A stretch of 64,000 nucleotides of DNA from Evernia prunastri (GCA_003184365.1 NKYR01000086.1:71830-135829), one strand, 5' to 3'; counted from the first letter of the stretch, positions 46,148 to 59,736 are shown. The notes: a model not told the origin generated them from the letters alone. A program made the numbers and translations.

Positions 46148-49100
46148 CTAGGTGATGCGGACGAAACGGCCGCCATCTTCGCTGGAGTAAGTCCACCTAC
46201 CATTCATATCGTTGAAGTCTCCAAATATCGGTGTCGCTGAGTTGAACGCTCCGAATATCGGTGAGGGAGGGGGACGATCAAGCTGCACGGGCCCGTCTTC
46301 TATCACTTCTCCAGACGTGCGTTCATGGCGACTGTCGCTGCTCATCGAGGTTCGTATCCGTTTTTTCGCTCTAGAAATCTCTTCGCCAACTTCGGCGCAA
46401 AGGGCTTTGACAACATCTGCTACCTCCGTAGGGAGGTTTTCATCTCGCCTATGAGTTCCGGATTCGTGCTCCGGTTGACGTCCGAGCTTCGACCTATCTC
46501 CGTTTTCTGGGCCGCTGCGCTTAGTAGAGCTCACGGATGATTCAACATGAGCCTTCGCGTCGCGATTGTCATGTTGAATCGCAACGTCATGAGCGCGGGT
46601 TTTGCCCTTGTCGTTTCCTAAGATCTCGGATCGGCAATTAGGATGTTCTCTCAAGCACTGATCCATTTCGTCCTCGAACAGCCTCGTATCGAATTTCCGA
46701 TATGCAGCTGTTCGAAATGCTTCCACTTCGCGTTCGACTTGATCCCGAACTCGAGGCATCACACCACTTGGCGCAGCATTTGGTCTGCCGAAATGGGTTG
46801 ATCTCGACGGTTTGCCTCTTCGAACCTTCTTTGACTGAACGCGAATCCTCTTACGAGTGTCTTGTATACATGGTTGGACCTCGGGGCCGTCATCTTCTGT
46901 TAGATCGATGGGCATCGGACGGCGTTGTATCTTTTCAGTGGCGCTACCATATCTGCGACCCGTTGGAGTGGAATGGCTCTGATTTCGTGCTTTTGGACCT
47001 TGCGCGTCCAATTCGCTTTCAACTAATGCAATCCTCCGCTTCCCAGTACGAACTGCTGAGGATGGCGAGCTCGTCGTGAGGTTACTTTGAGGAGGTGACG
47101 GTGGAATGTCGAAGCGGTCGCCGGCCCTGTTCAGTTGTGCGATCCAAGTGTCAATCTTGCCACGCTGATAATTCGTGACGGGTCGATAGATATCATAGAA
47201 GCTATTCAAATTCCATTTCGTCGAAAACGATTTCTTGGCATATCTTTCTGTCTTGTAGATCCGGCTGCTCGTACGAAGGATTTGCTGCAGAGCCATCCTC
47301 AGATCCAATGCTTTAGGCGCTTCTGGAGGGCCCGAAACCTTGTAGTAACATATTTCTGGACCACCACTAGCAGACCCAAGAACTTGTACGCATCTCCCAG
47401 AGACGAGAACGTTTTGTGGAAGTCCATTCCCGTACTGATCGAGAGGATCCCTTTTGTTGAGGGATCCAAGAGTATAGGCTAATTGTGGAGCTTCTTCCAA
47501 GGTTTGCTCATCAATCCTCGTAGACTTGCGAATAAAAGACTCGTCTGGCTCACGCATACCAACCTTATGCTTTCTGTAAATCTCATGAATCAACCCGTGA
47601 GTGTGATCTTTCCTCCTTTCCAATGGGACGAATCCCTCAGTTATCGTGCCGTCATCCAAGATCACGGTGCTTTCGAGAGACAGGGCCTCACGCGCGATTG
47701 CAGCCCGTAGGCCTCTACTAGCTGGAATGGACAGATGACGTCCGACAATGGATTTGACAGAATGCTTTTCGCATGCCGATGCCGTTGCTGCGGAAGGACG
47801 TCTGAGCCCGGAACGTCGAATAAGAACATCAAGTCCTTCTTGGGAGGCCGCAAGGTATGATAGCTCTCTGACTTGGTTCCAGTCCTTTGACAACGATTTG
47901 TTGAGGAGCAAGCGAACAACAAATTCGGTCGCGGGTGCCACAGGGTTTCCGAAGAGGGGGGCTCCCCCAGTCCACATATCCTCAAGCTCGATGAGTGTTT
48001 CTTCAGTAAGTAGTGTGGACTTCCTGTTCAACAATGCCTTCAAAAGCTTACGAGCGAATACAACAGCTTGTTTGGGGGTATTGGCTAACAGCAGCAGTGT
48101 ATCCGCATTGTCTCGAGTTATATGTATTCCTAGAAACTCAGAATCAACAAAAGACGCGTGGCGGAAGACGCCTTCGGCCGAATCGAGATTGCGTAATGGC
48201 CGATCAATGTGCAAAGTGGCTTCAAAATCGCTGGTGTCCACTACATTTGAAGGAGCAATCGATTGCGTTCTGTTGATCCACTCTCCAATCGGATTTTGAA
48301 GCGAGAAGATGTCACTGTCATGGGCAATACCTTCAGTGTCGCTGGCGTTATCGGCAGAGAGGGACTCGAGATGACGAAGTATTGCAGGCCTATATATGTC
48401 GCGTGCCCAGTCAAATATATGGTCAATGATCAGGAGTAGCTGTAGCGCTCCGTCTTTCGAGGACATCACTCCGCTCCAGAGCTCGAAGATACACTGATAG
48501 CATGTTAGCGAAGCTTTCAAGAAAAGTGAACCGCTGAATAACATACATAAATTGCTTCGCCTCTAGTGTCATCGATGAAGCACCCAGCTACACGCCAATC
48601 CTCTCCTCTGTGGTATAGAAACCACACCAGAGGTCCTCCCTGCCAATTGACTCGTTGTCCGCACTCGCTACGTAGGTCTGCTTGAATCTTCAAAAGGGTC
48701 CGTATCGGGAAGGCCGTCTGTTTCTGTATTGAATCAAAGTCTTCCCCCTTGGCCGACTTTGCTTCGAGAATGAGGAATGGAAAGAGCAGCGGTTCTCCGA
48801 CCTGTTTGAATGGTGTAACTCTAATAACTTCGTTCACAAGCATGGATCCGCTACCTGCACGAATAGGTTTGCTAGAGGGAGCGCATAGCGCTCTTTCAAA
48901 GTTTGTTGTTTGTACCAGGCCGTAGACAAGATCCGGACGCTCAACTCTTCCTAAAGCTCGTCTTATATACTCTTCGTGCTCGACACACCCTTCGGCACGA
49001 TGTGAAAACAGAGGGTTTAAGCCAGTATCATTGCTGAAGGCAAGATCAGCGGCACAGCTTGATGACACAAGTATTTTCGATAGACTTACAGATCGTGCTG

Positions 49101-49620
49101 GCGGCTCCTGGGTGAACACTGACATGGTATGCGAGTCTTTCGGCGTTGCTCAAGGGAAGGTCCTTCGGAATTATTGCTCTCAATATCAACCTCGATCTCT
49201 GATCTCCACAACCGCGCTCTACATTTGGGGCTTTAGAAATTAGCGCGATGGGCTTATGAAGACTTTGTGCGTGGTACGCAGAAGCACTTACCAAGCAACC
49301 TCTACTGTAAAGCGTGAAAGGATCACGTGCTCTAATGCAGACCTCCATCCAGCTTCATTCTGCCGCTCACGTCGACACCGCTCTGCAATTTCCGTCACTC
49401 GATCAGCTCTCTGAATAGCCTGGGCCCCCCAAGGCTCGTCAGACAAGCTAGTAATTTTTGACTTTGCGTAGGTACTGTACTTGGTATCCCCTAGTCTACT
49501 AATATTGGCAAAGAGAAGAGCATGGGCGATTGGCCAATCGTCGGGAGATCGACGGCCGTTGAATACTATCTTATACTTTTTGCAAATTTTGCGAATGTTC
49601 TCAAGCTGGTCGGGGGTCAT
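46148..49620 (-). CDS. Large unknown protein with PD-(D/E)XK nuclease-like signature
   Basis: Four exons: 49292..49620, 49090..49230, 48547..49033 and 46148..48493, 1,100 residues, all joins in frame. The start is the ATG opening MTPDQLENIRKICKKY. A pattern like the PD-(D/E)XK nuclease core appears: RPDLVYG (Pro/Asp at about residues 190-191, bases 48931..48936) and a hydrophobic strand FPFLILEAKS (Glu about 247, Lys about 249, bases 48757..48765), then a helix with IQKQ and later GPLVWFLYHRGEDWRVAGCFID. The large last exon begins with a helical segment (CIFELWSGVMSSKDGALQLLLIIDHIFDW) and becomes disordered and basic (RKRIRVQSKKVRRGKPSR), suggesting a nuclear location. I do not know a characterised member. 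The nuclease call rests on motif order only. Confidence 0.7.
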
Positions 49621-51764
49621 GTTGAACAGAGAATGAAAATGATAAGTAGCAAGAATCAGTTTGCGAGGATGGAGCTCAATTTGAAGCAGAGCAGACGATC
49701 AGAAACACCAAAGAATGCTACCTCACGTCCCCGCGTCAGGAAGCATAGCCCCGACGCACCCAGACGCGTTCTGTGCACGGCTTGGGCCATTGGGGGAATG
49801 CGGGTCCATGGAGGGACCTTATTGGCTAATCAACTGCTAAGCGCCGACCAAGTGGGGGGCACTGTTAAAAGGTTACATCGTAGTACGCCCAGTGTAGCAG
49901 AAGACAGGGACATTGGAAAGAGAAGATCTAAACTCTGATCAAATCAAAAGGTCCTAGGCAATCAGTCCAGACGACTTTCACGTGCAGTTACAGGGAATAC
50001 GTTGAGCACATAGCTTCTGGGAAGTAGTGGTCGAAAACAACAGTAACACAAATTCTGATGCTGAAACGTGACAATTCCAAAGAATGGAAGCCCACAAATA
50101 CACAATTTGGAATAAGCTGCGACGAGTTGGTTTCAGCCTGCGGATTGAGAAAACGTACCTCATGCACTTACTCAAGCAGCTATTTGCCCAAGCCGACAGG
50201 TATTACTATGAGTGGCGTAATTTGGAACACCTCAAAAGCCCTTACCATAGATCTCTTGTTCACTCATCGTCACAGCCACTACTTGTTCAGTGTGGAATGG
50301 GACGGGGTGTACAAGAGGTAGCGGACTCACGCAAGAAGAGGTTCTAAATATATGCTGCTAGCGCCACTTGGCGCAGAGGCTTGGCACCCCGACCTTCATA
50401 GGCGATGGGCGGAGTCCAATCATTGATTTTTGACGATTCTTGGGAAACAGAATGTGTAACTACAGCAAGCAGAGACAACTTTCTGCTGAATCCCAAAGGA
50501 CTCCGTGCTTGCTGGCAATGAGTGAGAATCACTAGGTGAAGAGAATGAGAGAAATAACATGATACGATGGGAACATTCGATTTTGCTTGGAGCGCCTCAA
50601 TCGCTTACTATTCTACCTGCCATCAGCCTCTTTGTTTCCAAATACGTATGGTCTCGAATCAGTTAGATGATTGATGGAATTCCCCAAGACAGAGAATCCG
50701 GAAAAGTGAACTTTACAGGTCATTCAAGTGTCTTAACCACGATTTTCTCGCTCAAAGGAGGAGCAAAACAACAGCGAACAAGGATATTACCCCCCCAACA
50801 GCCAATTACTTACACCCTCCCCTCCGACTTATTACTTGTCCGCTTAAGCTTTGAAATTCAGCAAACAGCTACACGCCATGTCTCGAAGATGAAAGAGACA
50901 TTGACTTCAAAACCAAAGTCGCTTAGTCGACTCGACTGACTGCTGTGAAAGTTGCGATACCCATACAGACATGATGAGGGGAACCAGCGATCTGCCGGCC
51001 CGCAATGGACGAACCTGTGAGGAGTTGATGAATGGCGGCGGTAACTCTCGCTGGAAGAACCACGTTCCGCGTGTATTCAACCCTGAAACCATTCTCCGTA
51101 TTGGTTTGGAATGATTGGATGTATGCATGAGTGCCAAGCAAAGGGTTGATTCGACAGTTACTCCGCCACAAACATACCAATACATAATATGTACATATCT
51201 ACAATGTCCGGTCAGAGGTGCGCATCTGGGAGCCTCCAAGAAGTACACGTGGCTATCTCACCAAGAAGAGAAGAAAATGACGCAGCGTATGGTCTCATGG
51301 ATCGACCTTGCCTAAACTCTCGTCATCTCGCATACCCCTTGGAACCGGGTAGCCACTAGATAACGGTCGGAACGGTTTCGGTCCGCTTTAAAGAACGGAA
51401 CAGACGCAGATTATTTTTACTTGTCGTCCGATAACGGCAACAAGAACGAAAGACTGATCCCATTTGAAGATGAAAAGGTACATAGCAGAACTTGTTGACG
51501 AGACATCGAGACATGACCTTTTCTACAATCTCCCATAGCTCTGAGAGCAATTTCGGGACAGGCTGCATGCCAAGGACCGATATGCGAGAAACATGGAGTT
51601 CATCAGTCATCGCGCATTCTTGGCTCACATAGCCATGCTGGGTGGTCAAGGCTTGGCCCTGCCTTTTGAAACGCCGTCCCCCGTTTTCTTGCATGACAAT
51701 TTCTAAGGTTTCAATCGACCGGTATTTGCTGCGACTGAAGAAGTCGAAGTAGAATCGTATCAAT
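49621..51764. other. Intergenic, no gene seen
   Basis: About 2.1 kb between divergent genes. A minus-strand frame at 51356..51763 abuts the next gene but looks like non-coding sequence. Confidence 0.5.
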
Positions 51765-53604
51765 ATGGCGGGCCTCGGGGTCTTGAACGCACAGAGCGGT
51801 GAACCTAGCGACTATGAAAGAGCCATGTCGATCATAAATGAGCAAGATACGACAGTAGCGAATCACATACCTGGTATACCACCACGAAATGGATCCATGA
51901 TTGTTTCTAAAGAGAGCGAAGCGCCAGCAGTAACATCCCCGGGGAAGACACACTCACTTATAATCATGTTTGCTATTTGCATCTCTGTTTTTCTTGTTTC
52001 AATGGACACGGTGGTCCTTACTACCGCTTTACCCACGATAGTTGTCGCCCTGAAGATTTCAGACTCGGGCTTTGCCTGGACAGGAGCCACTCACATGATG
52101 GGCAATGCCGCACTCATTCCTTTCTGGGGCAAATTTAGTGACACTATCGGGAGGAAGCCAGCCTTGCTGCTCGCACACGGCATCTTCATGGCCGGTAGCT
52201 TGATCTCAGCTTTATGCAAGGACCTACCCATGCTGCTAGTTGGACGAGCGATTCAAGGTGCGGGTGGCGGGGGACTCGTGTTGCTGGCCAACCTTGTCAT
52301 CAACGAGCTTTTCAACCAGTGGGAGCGCACCATGTACACCAGATTGGTCGCAATAACGTGGTCAGTAGCATATGCGGTCGGTCCAGTCATTGGAGGTGCT
52401 TTTGCTCAATATGGAATGTGGAGGTGGTGCTTCTGGAGTTCGCACTGGTCCTACGACTGTTGCTAGAATTTGACGCTAATTTGTACTTCCAGTCAATCTC
52501 GTGTGCGACGGTGTCGCATCCATACTCCTTTTGCTGTTCCTTAGGAGGAGACATTGGTCTCACAAGAAGTCTCTCGCTAGATTAAAAGCGATCGATTACC
52601 TAGGAACCTTGACCGTCTTTTGCAGCACCTTGACCTTCCTCTTAGGCCTGGAATTTGGAGGCGTCAACTTTCCTTGGGATTCCGCAACCGTTATATGCCT
52701 TATCATATTCGGTGTCCTGGCATTTGTTCTCTTCGTCCTCATTGAATGGAAAATATCTCCAGAACCCCTGCTGCCTCTCAGACTCTTCAAACATCGCACC
52801 ACGGCCGCCTTACTGGTTGTGTGCTTCACTCATGGCATGGCGTACATCTCCTGCGCCTACTTCCTGCCATTCTATTTCCAATCAGTATTGAGAGCATCCC
52901 CTATGCATTCTGGTATCTGGTTTCTCGCCGTGACGGCTCCCCTGGCAGTATCAACCGTCGGTGCGAACTTGTACGTCTCGAAGACTAGGAATTACTTGGT
53001 TGGTGTTCGCATTGGAGCATTCCTATTAACATTAGGTTTCGGTCTATTCCTCAACTTTCAGCCATACAGAAGCTGGGTTCGTATCATAGTATTTCAACTG
53101 CTCGTCGCTCTGGGCGTGGGGTTGCTATTCCAGCCTCCACTCATCGCACTCCAGATCAGCTTGCAACCAACGGAGACCGCATCAGGGACGATGGCATTTG
53201 GATTCGTGCGCCAAATGAGTTACGGGATCAGCGTGGTCATCGGGCAGCTTGTTTTGCAGAGTCAAATGAAGACAAAGTTTGCAGAGATGGTGGATGCAGG
53301 AATCGGGCCCAGCATCGCCAGGGCTTTTGCGGAAGAAGACACAGTGTTAGCGGGACCTCTGATCAAAACGCTCCCGGCAGCGCAGCAGCTTGTCGTCCGA
53401 TCAGCGATAACGAGTGGTCTCCAGAAGATATGGGCCTTCTATACGGTTGTCTCCTTCGTGGGGTTGGTGGCTTCTCTCTTCGTTGGGGGGAAGACAGCCC
53501 CCACGGAGACTGAAGGGATCAGTACTGGCTCCGAACCCGACAGCGCGAACGACGTTAAAACTCACTCCGAACAAGAAAAAGCGGACGACAATGCCTCGAA
53601 GTAG
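51765..53604 (+). CDS. DHA2-type MFS exporter (14 membrane segments)
   Basis: Exons 51765..52437 and 52493..53604, 594 residues. The intron begins GTTCGC, a weak donor, but its use joins GMWRWCFW to INLVCDG, the exact pattern of this family (WRWCFWINLP). Signatures are SMDTVVLTTALPTIV in segment 1, GKFSDTIGRKPALL between segments 2 and 3, and GRAIQGAGGGGL in segment 4. A disordered 60-residue N-terminus and an acidic C-terminal tail frame the membrane core. The family exports drugs and fungal toxins using the proton gradient. No biosynthetic gene is adjacent, so the substrate is unknown; general multidrug export is as likely as a metabolite exporter. Confidence 0.9.
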
Positions 53605-56600
53605 TCTTCGATTCACTCAAGAAGCTCAACAAAGCAGGTATGATCTAAGCCCTGCGGTATTCCTGGCCAACACCATTCACCGAGCGGCTGATTCGAATAT
53701 AGCGGTAGGATTAAGCATTTTATTAGCTCTCCGATGTTCTTGAAGGCGAAAATACTGAGAGAGAGGCTGATACACTCTGTATTGTTATGAATAGTCTGGG
53801 GAACCAGCAAAAGCATTGTCACGCTTTGGTTTTTGATCTATCACTGATGTCAACTTGTTGAGTGTAGGACGATTCGAATGCCTTCATGAGGTAGGCTACG
53901 AAGCGTTTTATACCTATCCATGAGAATAAGCAAATCGAAATAGAAAAGTTAAATCACCTTTCGAAAAATGATATTGCTTGACTCAACAACCGATCAACGA
54001 TCGAAATCAGACTCCACATCATCGCCCACATCCTCATCGATATCCTCATATCCCTCACTCTCCCAGATCCTCACAATCTAACCCTTCCTCTTCCCGATCA
54101 CCAGAGTCAACTCGTCCCTGCGTCCCCTCCCGCCCATCACAAATATTTTCCTCGCACTCCACGCCGCCATCCCGCGCACTCTCCTCTCCATCCGAGTCTG
54201 AATCCAGACCATCGCCTGGACTAGCGGGGGAAGCATCGCGAGCTTGATCAATACGATTCCCGCAGACTCTCAGTGAGTCCATCGGAGTGGTTGCTCTCGG
54301 CGTGCTCGCTCTAGCAGCCTGATCACTCCGTTATCAGCCATCAGCTTGTCTGCTCCCTCTTCCATCCCCTCATGAACACCACCTGCCCCCCTTGCGTTCC
54401 ATTCGTATCGTTGATTAGCCTCACTGTTTGGGGCGAATGTTGCATTGCGAAATGGGAAGTTGGTGACTCGATTGTCTTCGGTTTTTGCATGGGCCATGAT
54501 GCGAGAGAGGGTTGCTCTGTGTCTTTTGGATGAGACTGAATAGTTGAGAAACGTGATCGAGAACTTTCTACTTCATCGTTGAATAATGACGGAGGAAGGC
54601 ACCACTTGAGCATCCGGACGAATCGAACGTCTTTGAGAATGGCCTCTGTGGAGCAAGCGACTACAGAAACGTGTCTCACTCATCTTCCTTACCAGAGTCT
54701 CCAGAATTCAGATTCTAGCACATGATCCTTGCCGTTGGTACGTTTCGTAAAGGCCGGAGAAGCTCAGTGATACTGCCTTGTACAGGACCTTGCAGGCTCT
54801 TGAAGCAGTCATTTTTCTGCGCGCCTACTCTGATAGCTACAGAAGACATTAACGATACAGATCTGGTTAGAGAGGGTCGAAAAGCATTACAATCCCAATA
54901 CAATCACCAAATTTTGGAGACGAATCATGTTTGCATAAAGTAGATGCCAAAAGCTTTGATCACGTGTGCTCGCGGATCCCTAAAACGCGCTAAATTATAG
55001 TCGCGCTAACAAAAAACCTCCCGTTCCTGCCTCCACGAGCTCCAATTCCCAACGACAAGTATCTCAACAGCACAGCTTCTACCTCTTCAATGATGATCAC
55101 ATTCTTATCATTCAACCTACCGCCCTCCAGACGACCCTCACCGTCAACCCCACCTGCAAACGCTTCACCTCCTTCCATCAACGCGCCACTCCCTCCAAAA
55201 AATCTCCACCTCCCAATCTCTCGCTCTTCGTCGAGCACAATACACAACACGCAGCGCACCTTCCCAACAGTTCCCCGAGACCCATCTTCCGCTCGCCGGA
55301 ATGTCCACACGCCCCTCGAACGCACCTGCGCGCCTCCTTCCACCGCACCCAAATCCTCGAGCCTCACAGCACGGTCTCACATGAGCTTTTACCGCGTGTC
55401 GGATCGCACGGTTGCGCTGCCTTCTTCCTCTCTCCGGAGGGTGGGGAGGGTAAAGGGTAGTGCGGGGAGGATGGGTTTCGGAACTTAACCCTAAGTTTTC
55501 GTCGGTTGAGCAACACGCGTTGCAAGTTTCGCGAATATCAGCTGTCGGGCTCGTGATTAGCTCTTTGATGCTTCTTTGATGCTTTGCCTGAGGGTGGAGT
55601 GGACCGGGGCAGAGGAGAGTGAAAGCGGGCTTGGACGTCCAGAGCTCGTAAGGGCAGTGAAGGGGGGATACGGAGCGCCGTAATTGGGAAGATCTCTGGA
55701 TGGGGACGCGCTTTTAGTATCTTCCGCTGGACATTATGCTCTGGTCATGGATGGGATGTTTTGTTGATGTGAGTATGGAGGAAGACGGGAAGGTAGTGGG
55801 TGGGACGTGTCGGGCATCACAAATTTGTGGTTGTCTTTGGGATCTTCGTCGTGGGTCTGAAAGAGTTTGAGCACGTCTTTACTACTACGGTGGTAATCGC
55901 CTTACACAAAGGTCGCATTTCACATGCATTTCGAGCCTCGGCTCACCCTACAGCAAAGGCTCACACGCCGGATGTGCACTCCTCCATATGTTCCCAAGGT
56001 CTCGACCTAGAACATGGATGGCTTGCGCAGCGAAGTCTACGCTCACACAAAGAAATGTCATGTGTCCTGTAGCCGCTCTCAGCGCTTCTGCCATCCCCGG
56101 TACCAGCGCTGCAGAGCTCATGGCACGACGTCACGCTCCCACAATTCCTCAGTCAGACGAAGACGTCCCGCACACATCCCCTACACCCCGCAAGGGAACC
56201 CACTCTCCACTCCCCTTCCTTCACCCCTCGCTCACAAGACCTACGCCACGGCACCAGCCACCGGCGCAGTCGCTGCTCCATAAGCAGCTTGTCGCGACCA
56301 GTCGCGTCAATCATCTCCCCTTACGATCTGCGTAGGGGTATCGATCGATGAGCGCCGACACCAAGTCGTCTGCACTACGTGTGGGCGCGAATACCTCCAA
56401 TAGGAGATGGAAGCGGTTTTTGGAGATGTACTTTGTTCGCTTCATACAATGCCCCTCTGCTGTCATAAGCGGAGGCGGAAATCAAAGACTAGTCTCTGAG
56501 GGTACTGCAAACACACAATGAGAGATTTGGGGAGAGATGGGGGTGGATGTGACGGTGGTTGGCTGTGAGGTGGGAGTGGTGGGGTCGGTGAGGAGGTCGA

Positions 56601-57725
56601 GGGGTGGGATGACGGTTCCTTGTATGAGGTGTGTCATTTTGAGTCGTGGAAGTTGACCGCGCTAGAGAACAATTGGTGATGGGAGGCTTTCAGTCTAAGC
56701 CAACACCTTGCCCAGAACTCTTTCGCAGAAATCGTGGATGCTCAGCCTCTTATCTCCTTCTAGCAGATTCCAGAGTTTTTAGCAGTCACCACTCGCCCAT
56801 CCCATCGAGTCACCTTCCAGACGCCACACCCACCACCGCTCAGACTCGGCATGGCGGCTCTCTGGAACCTGAAGCGTGTCTTCCTTTCTGCTTTCGCGGT
56901 CCGGCCTCGTTGAGCTCAGGGGATACACAGACGCCAGGACAGGACCTCTCTAGCGTGAGGATCAAAGCTTAGGCTTGTCTGTCCCTGGTCCGTTCTGCCC
57001 TTTGGCGACGCTTGGTCGGGTTCCTGGGCGGGGAGCGGGCGAGCGGATTGTTCTGGGAGTTTCAAAGTGTTCGGAGACGAGCGGCGGGTTGTCGGGCGCT
57101 CTGAAAGGGGGCAATGATGTTGGGTTTTGCGCGCTGGTGCTGGGAACGATGCTGGGTGGAGTTGGTGGTTTGGTCTTGAAGCGGTGGATGCGGGGGGCGG
57201 GAAGGGGGGAGGTGGGTGGTGGCGAAGGGGTCTTCGGGTGAGGGAAGTAGCGGTGGAGGGCCGAGGAGGCAGGAGGCTGCTGTCCTTTACTTTCGAGTGG
57301 GGATGGCGGCCTCTTTTCTTTTTATAAGTCCCCCTACTGCTTTTTGCGACTTTGGTAAAAGGACTGACTATGCTGCAGGATGGATCGAGTGTACATTAAG
57401 GTTCGAGATGCAAAGGCAAGGATCTGAGGATACAGCTAGGCTAGGTGGCACGATATTGACAGGTTGGATGGCGGACTATTCCCCGGGAGTCATCTACACT
57501 CACTCTTGATCTCACATAGAACGCTTCCCAAAAAAGTATAATTGCCCGAACGCTCAACAAGTGCCGGGTGGAAGACGGGGATGAGGTAACGGTTGCGCAA
57601 GCAAGGACGGAGCCAGAATGGACTTGGAAATTTCTATCGCTACTATAAGGTACCTACATTACACTGACGCGTCGAGAAAGTTGCCTTGCCCCGCCGAGAC
57701 GGGAAACAAGCACCTGACGCGTTTC
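53605..57725. other. 4.1-kb gene-poor region
   Basis: No gene I can defend apart from one weak candidate at 54270..54497. Other open frames (plus 55090..55488, Pro/Ser-rich; plus 56975..57241, Gly-rich) track base composition. No RNA gene or transposon domain was recognised. Confidence 0.5.
54270..54497 (-). CDS. Short hypothetical protein (75 codons)
   Basis: An ATG-started frame MAHAKTEDNRVTNFPF with a soluble, evenly composed sequence (EANQRYEWNARGAGGVHEGM, then LMADNGVIRLLERARR). Just downstream on the same strand another frame is strongly acidic (DGLDSDSDGEESA, 54055..54282). An intron near 54310 could link the two, but I could not find a join with matching phases. Family unknown; could be chance. 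Confidence 0.3.
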   Translation of the reverse strand: MAHAKTEDNRVTNFPFRNATFAPNSEANQRYEWNARGAGGVHEGMEEGADKLMADNGVIRLLERARREQPLRWTH

Positions 57726-59736
57726 TCAATGGGCGAATCGGAAATCAAGCCTGAGTGCCGCAGATAAGCCTCAACCAATTATAACGAATAAGATTCGCAA
57801 GGGCACGTACCGTTTATTTCCCTTATCCGTCGTCGTTTCCAGGTACCGCTGCTTCTCGTGCGCCGACATCGCATCCCACTTTTGCCGGCGAGAGCTGTGA
57901 TTTATATTTAGTCTACGACCTTCCTCGGCTACTCACAGAGAGTGGCTTTAGAGGTTGGGAGTGGGCGAGAGGGAAAAAGAGAGACATACCGGTTTTTAGC
58001 CACGTAAAATACCTTTGCGCCGATGAAAAGAGCCATGTTGTACACGCAGATGCCGATTAGGACTTTATTCCCCGTGCGGTAAAGCGGTTTGTCGTTGTTA
58101 CGGTAGATCTGGATAAGACGGGAAACAGTCCATCAGCAAAATTACTACAGGAGAACCAAGCTGTCGGGCAATGAAAAGACTCGAATCGATGAGGCAAGTC
58201 TTACATTCGACCCGATCACGCTACTGGCCTGCACGCACATGTTGTACAGCGCCGACGCCACCGTCCTCGTCCGCACCGATCCCGCGTTCCGACTCGTGAT
58301 GGCGACGATGATGGCGTGGACGTACGGGGCCCCGACCAGCAGGGTGCTCAGAGCCCACTTGACCCACGGCCCCGTGCCGTTGGAGATGGTCTCGAGCGCG
58401 ACGAGGATGGGCAGCGCCCAGATCTGGCTGACGAGGCCGGTCAGGAGGCGCTGGTTCGTCTTCTCCGAGACCCAGGTCCAGAAGAGCAGCTGCGCGATGA
58501 AGAGCACGTAGGCGGGGATGGTGAGCAGGTTCGTCTGGAAGGTGCCGAAGCCGGCAGCCTTGAGCTGCAGCGTCAGGTACTGCGTCATGGGGTAATTGGG
58601 GATGAGCCAGGAGAGGCCGAGGAGGTAGACGGGCCACATGTCGTAGTCCGTCAGGCTGTACCAGAGCGCGCGCGGCGAGAGCGCCTGCCGATTGTGCATG
58701 TCGCCTTTGCTCGGGTCGTCGCGAATGATACGGTTCACCATGATGAGTTCCTCCCGCTCGTCGAACCAGCCGTCCTTGCCGCGGAACCAGCTCTTGGTCT
58801 GCGTCGGCGACGGGGGCAGGTAGACGAAGGAGGCGAATCCGATCAGGCCGGTGAGGAGGCCCTCGAGGGCGAAGAGCCAGCGCCAGCCCGCGATGCCGTT
58901 GTGCCCGCGCAGGTGGAGGATGCCGAAGGCGAGGAAGGCGGAGATGATGCTCGTGGTCTGGTAGGCGACCCAGAAGAAGCTGAGGCGGATGGGCAGTTCG
59001 AGGCTGGTGTAGAAGTAGCTGAGGTAGAGGATGTTGTCCGGGATGAAGCCGCCTTCCAGCATGCCCAGCAGCGCCCGGCAGGCGAAGAAGGATGAGCGTC
59101 CGCTGAGGAAGGCCTGCATGCTTGCGACGAGACTCCAGGAGACCATCTGGACGGGGATCCAGCGATCGGGCCCGAGCTTTTTCGAGATGAGCTGGGACGG
59201 CAGTTCGGCGCAGAGGAAGCAGATGTAGAAGATCGTCTGGCCCGTGTTGTAGTCGTCCGTGTTCATCTTGAGGTCGTTGAGCATGTTGTCGGATAGGGCT
59301 TGGGAGATGTTGCCCCTATCAAGTTGGAGACTGAAAAACATAAAACAAACCCAGGAACAGATACGGAGGTCGAGCTGCATCGGTTAGCGGAGGATGAATC
59401 TACGACTTATGGGGTTTTGAGGTGTGCTTCTACCTTGCGCACCAGCTTCCTCTCCTCTTGAGGCTCCCATTCGAACGTTGGGTCGTAGCGATGCTTCCCT
59501 TCGTAATTCTCGATGGGCGCATAGAATTGGTCATTGCCGAACGTTTCGAAAGTCGCGGTGTGCTTTGACGTGTCGATGCCATGGCCTGCCCTCGGAGCAT
59601 GGTCGGTCGTCTCATGTCCCTTGAACGCATCTTTCTCCAGACTGCTGCTCGCAGAGGAGGCGGCACGCTTTCGGGACAAAAGAGGGCCAACGGCTATCTC
59701 CCCCGACGCCTTGATGTCCGCACTTGCTATACTCAT
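57726..59736 (-). CDS. Dal5-family (anion:cation symporter) MFS permease
   Basis: Five exons: 59434..59736, 58205..59374, 57990..58108, 57811..57894 and 57726..57750, 566 residues, all phases consistent. A 100-residue cytoplasmic N-terminus is followed by KLDLRICSWVCFMFF, LDRGNISQALSDN and LGMLEGGFIPDNILYLSYFY, then further segments ending with VLIGICVYNMALF. The C-terminus runs KWDAMSAHEKQRYLETTTDKGNKR and then LDFRFAH, the usual end of this family, so even the 25-base last exon is supported. Members import allantoate, nicotinate, sulfonates, vitamins and other organic anions. It lies head to head with a TauD-type dioxygenase, suggesting a shared substrate. The middle of exon 2 (58210-59110) is very GC-rich, which creates long antisense open frames that are not genes. 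Confidence 0.93.

Noticed and set aside
51356..51763. Minus-strand frame beside the DHA2 exporter
   Set aside because: No recognisable pattern and no intron support; it is probably promoter sequence.
55090..55488. Pro/Ser-rich plus-strand frame
   Set aside because: Composition-driven, with a competing frame on the opposite strand; no conserved motif.
58316..59095. Long plus-strand frame (259 codons) opposite the permease
   Set aside because: It lies wholly within a well-supported permease exon and is rich in Arg, Glu, Ala and Gly, as expected from GC-rich antisense sequence.
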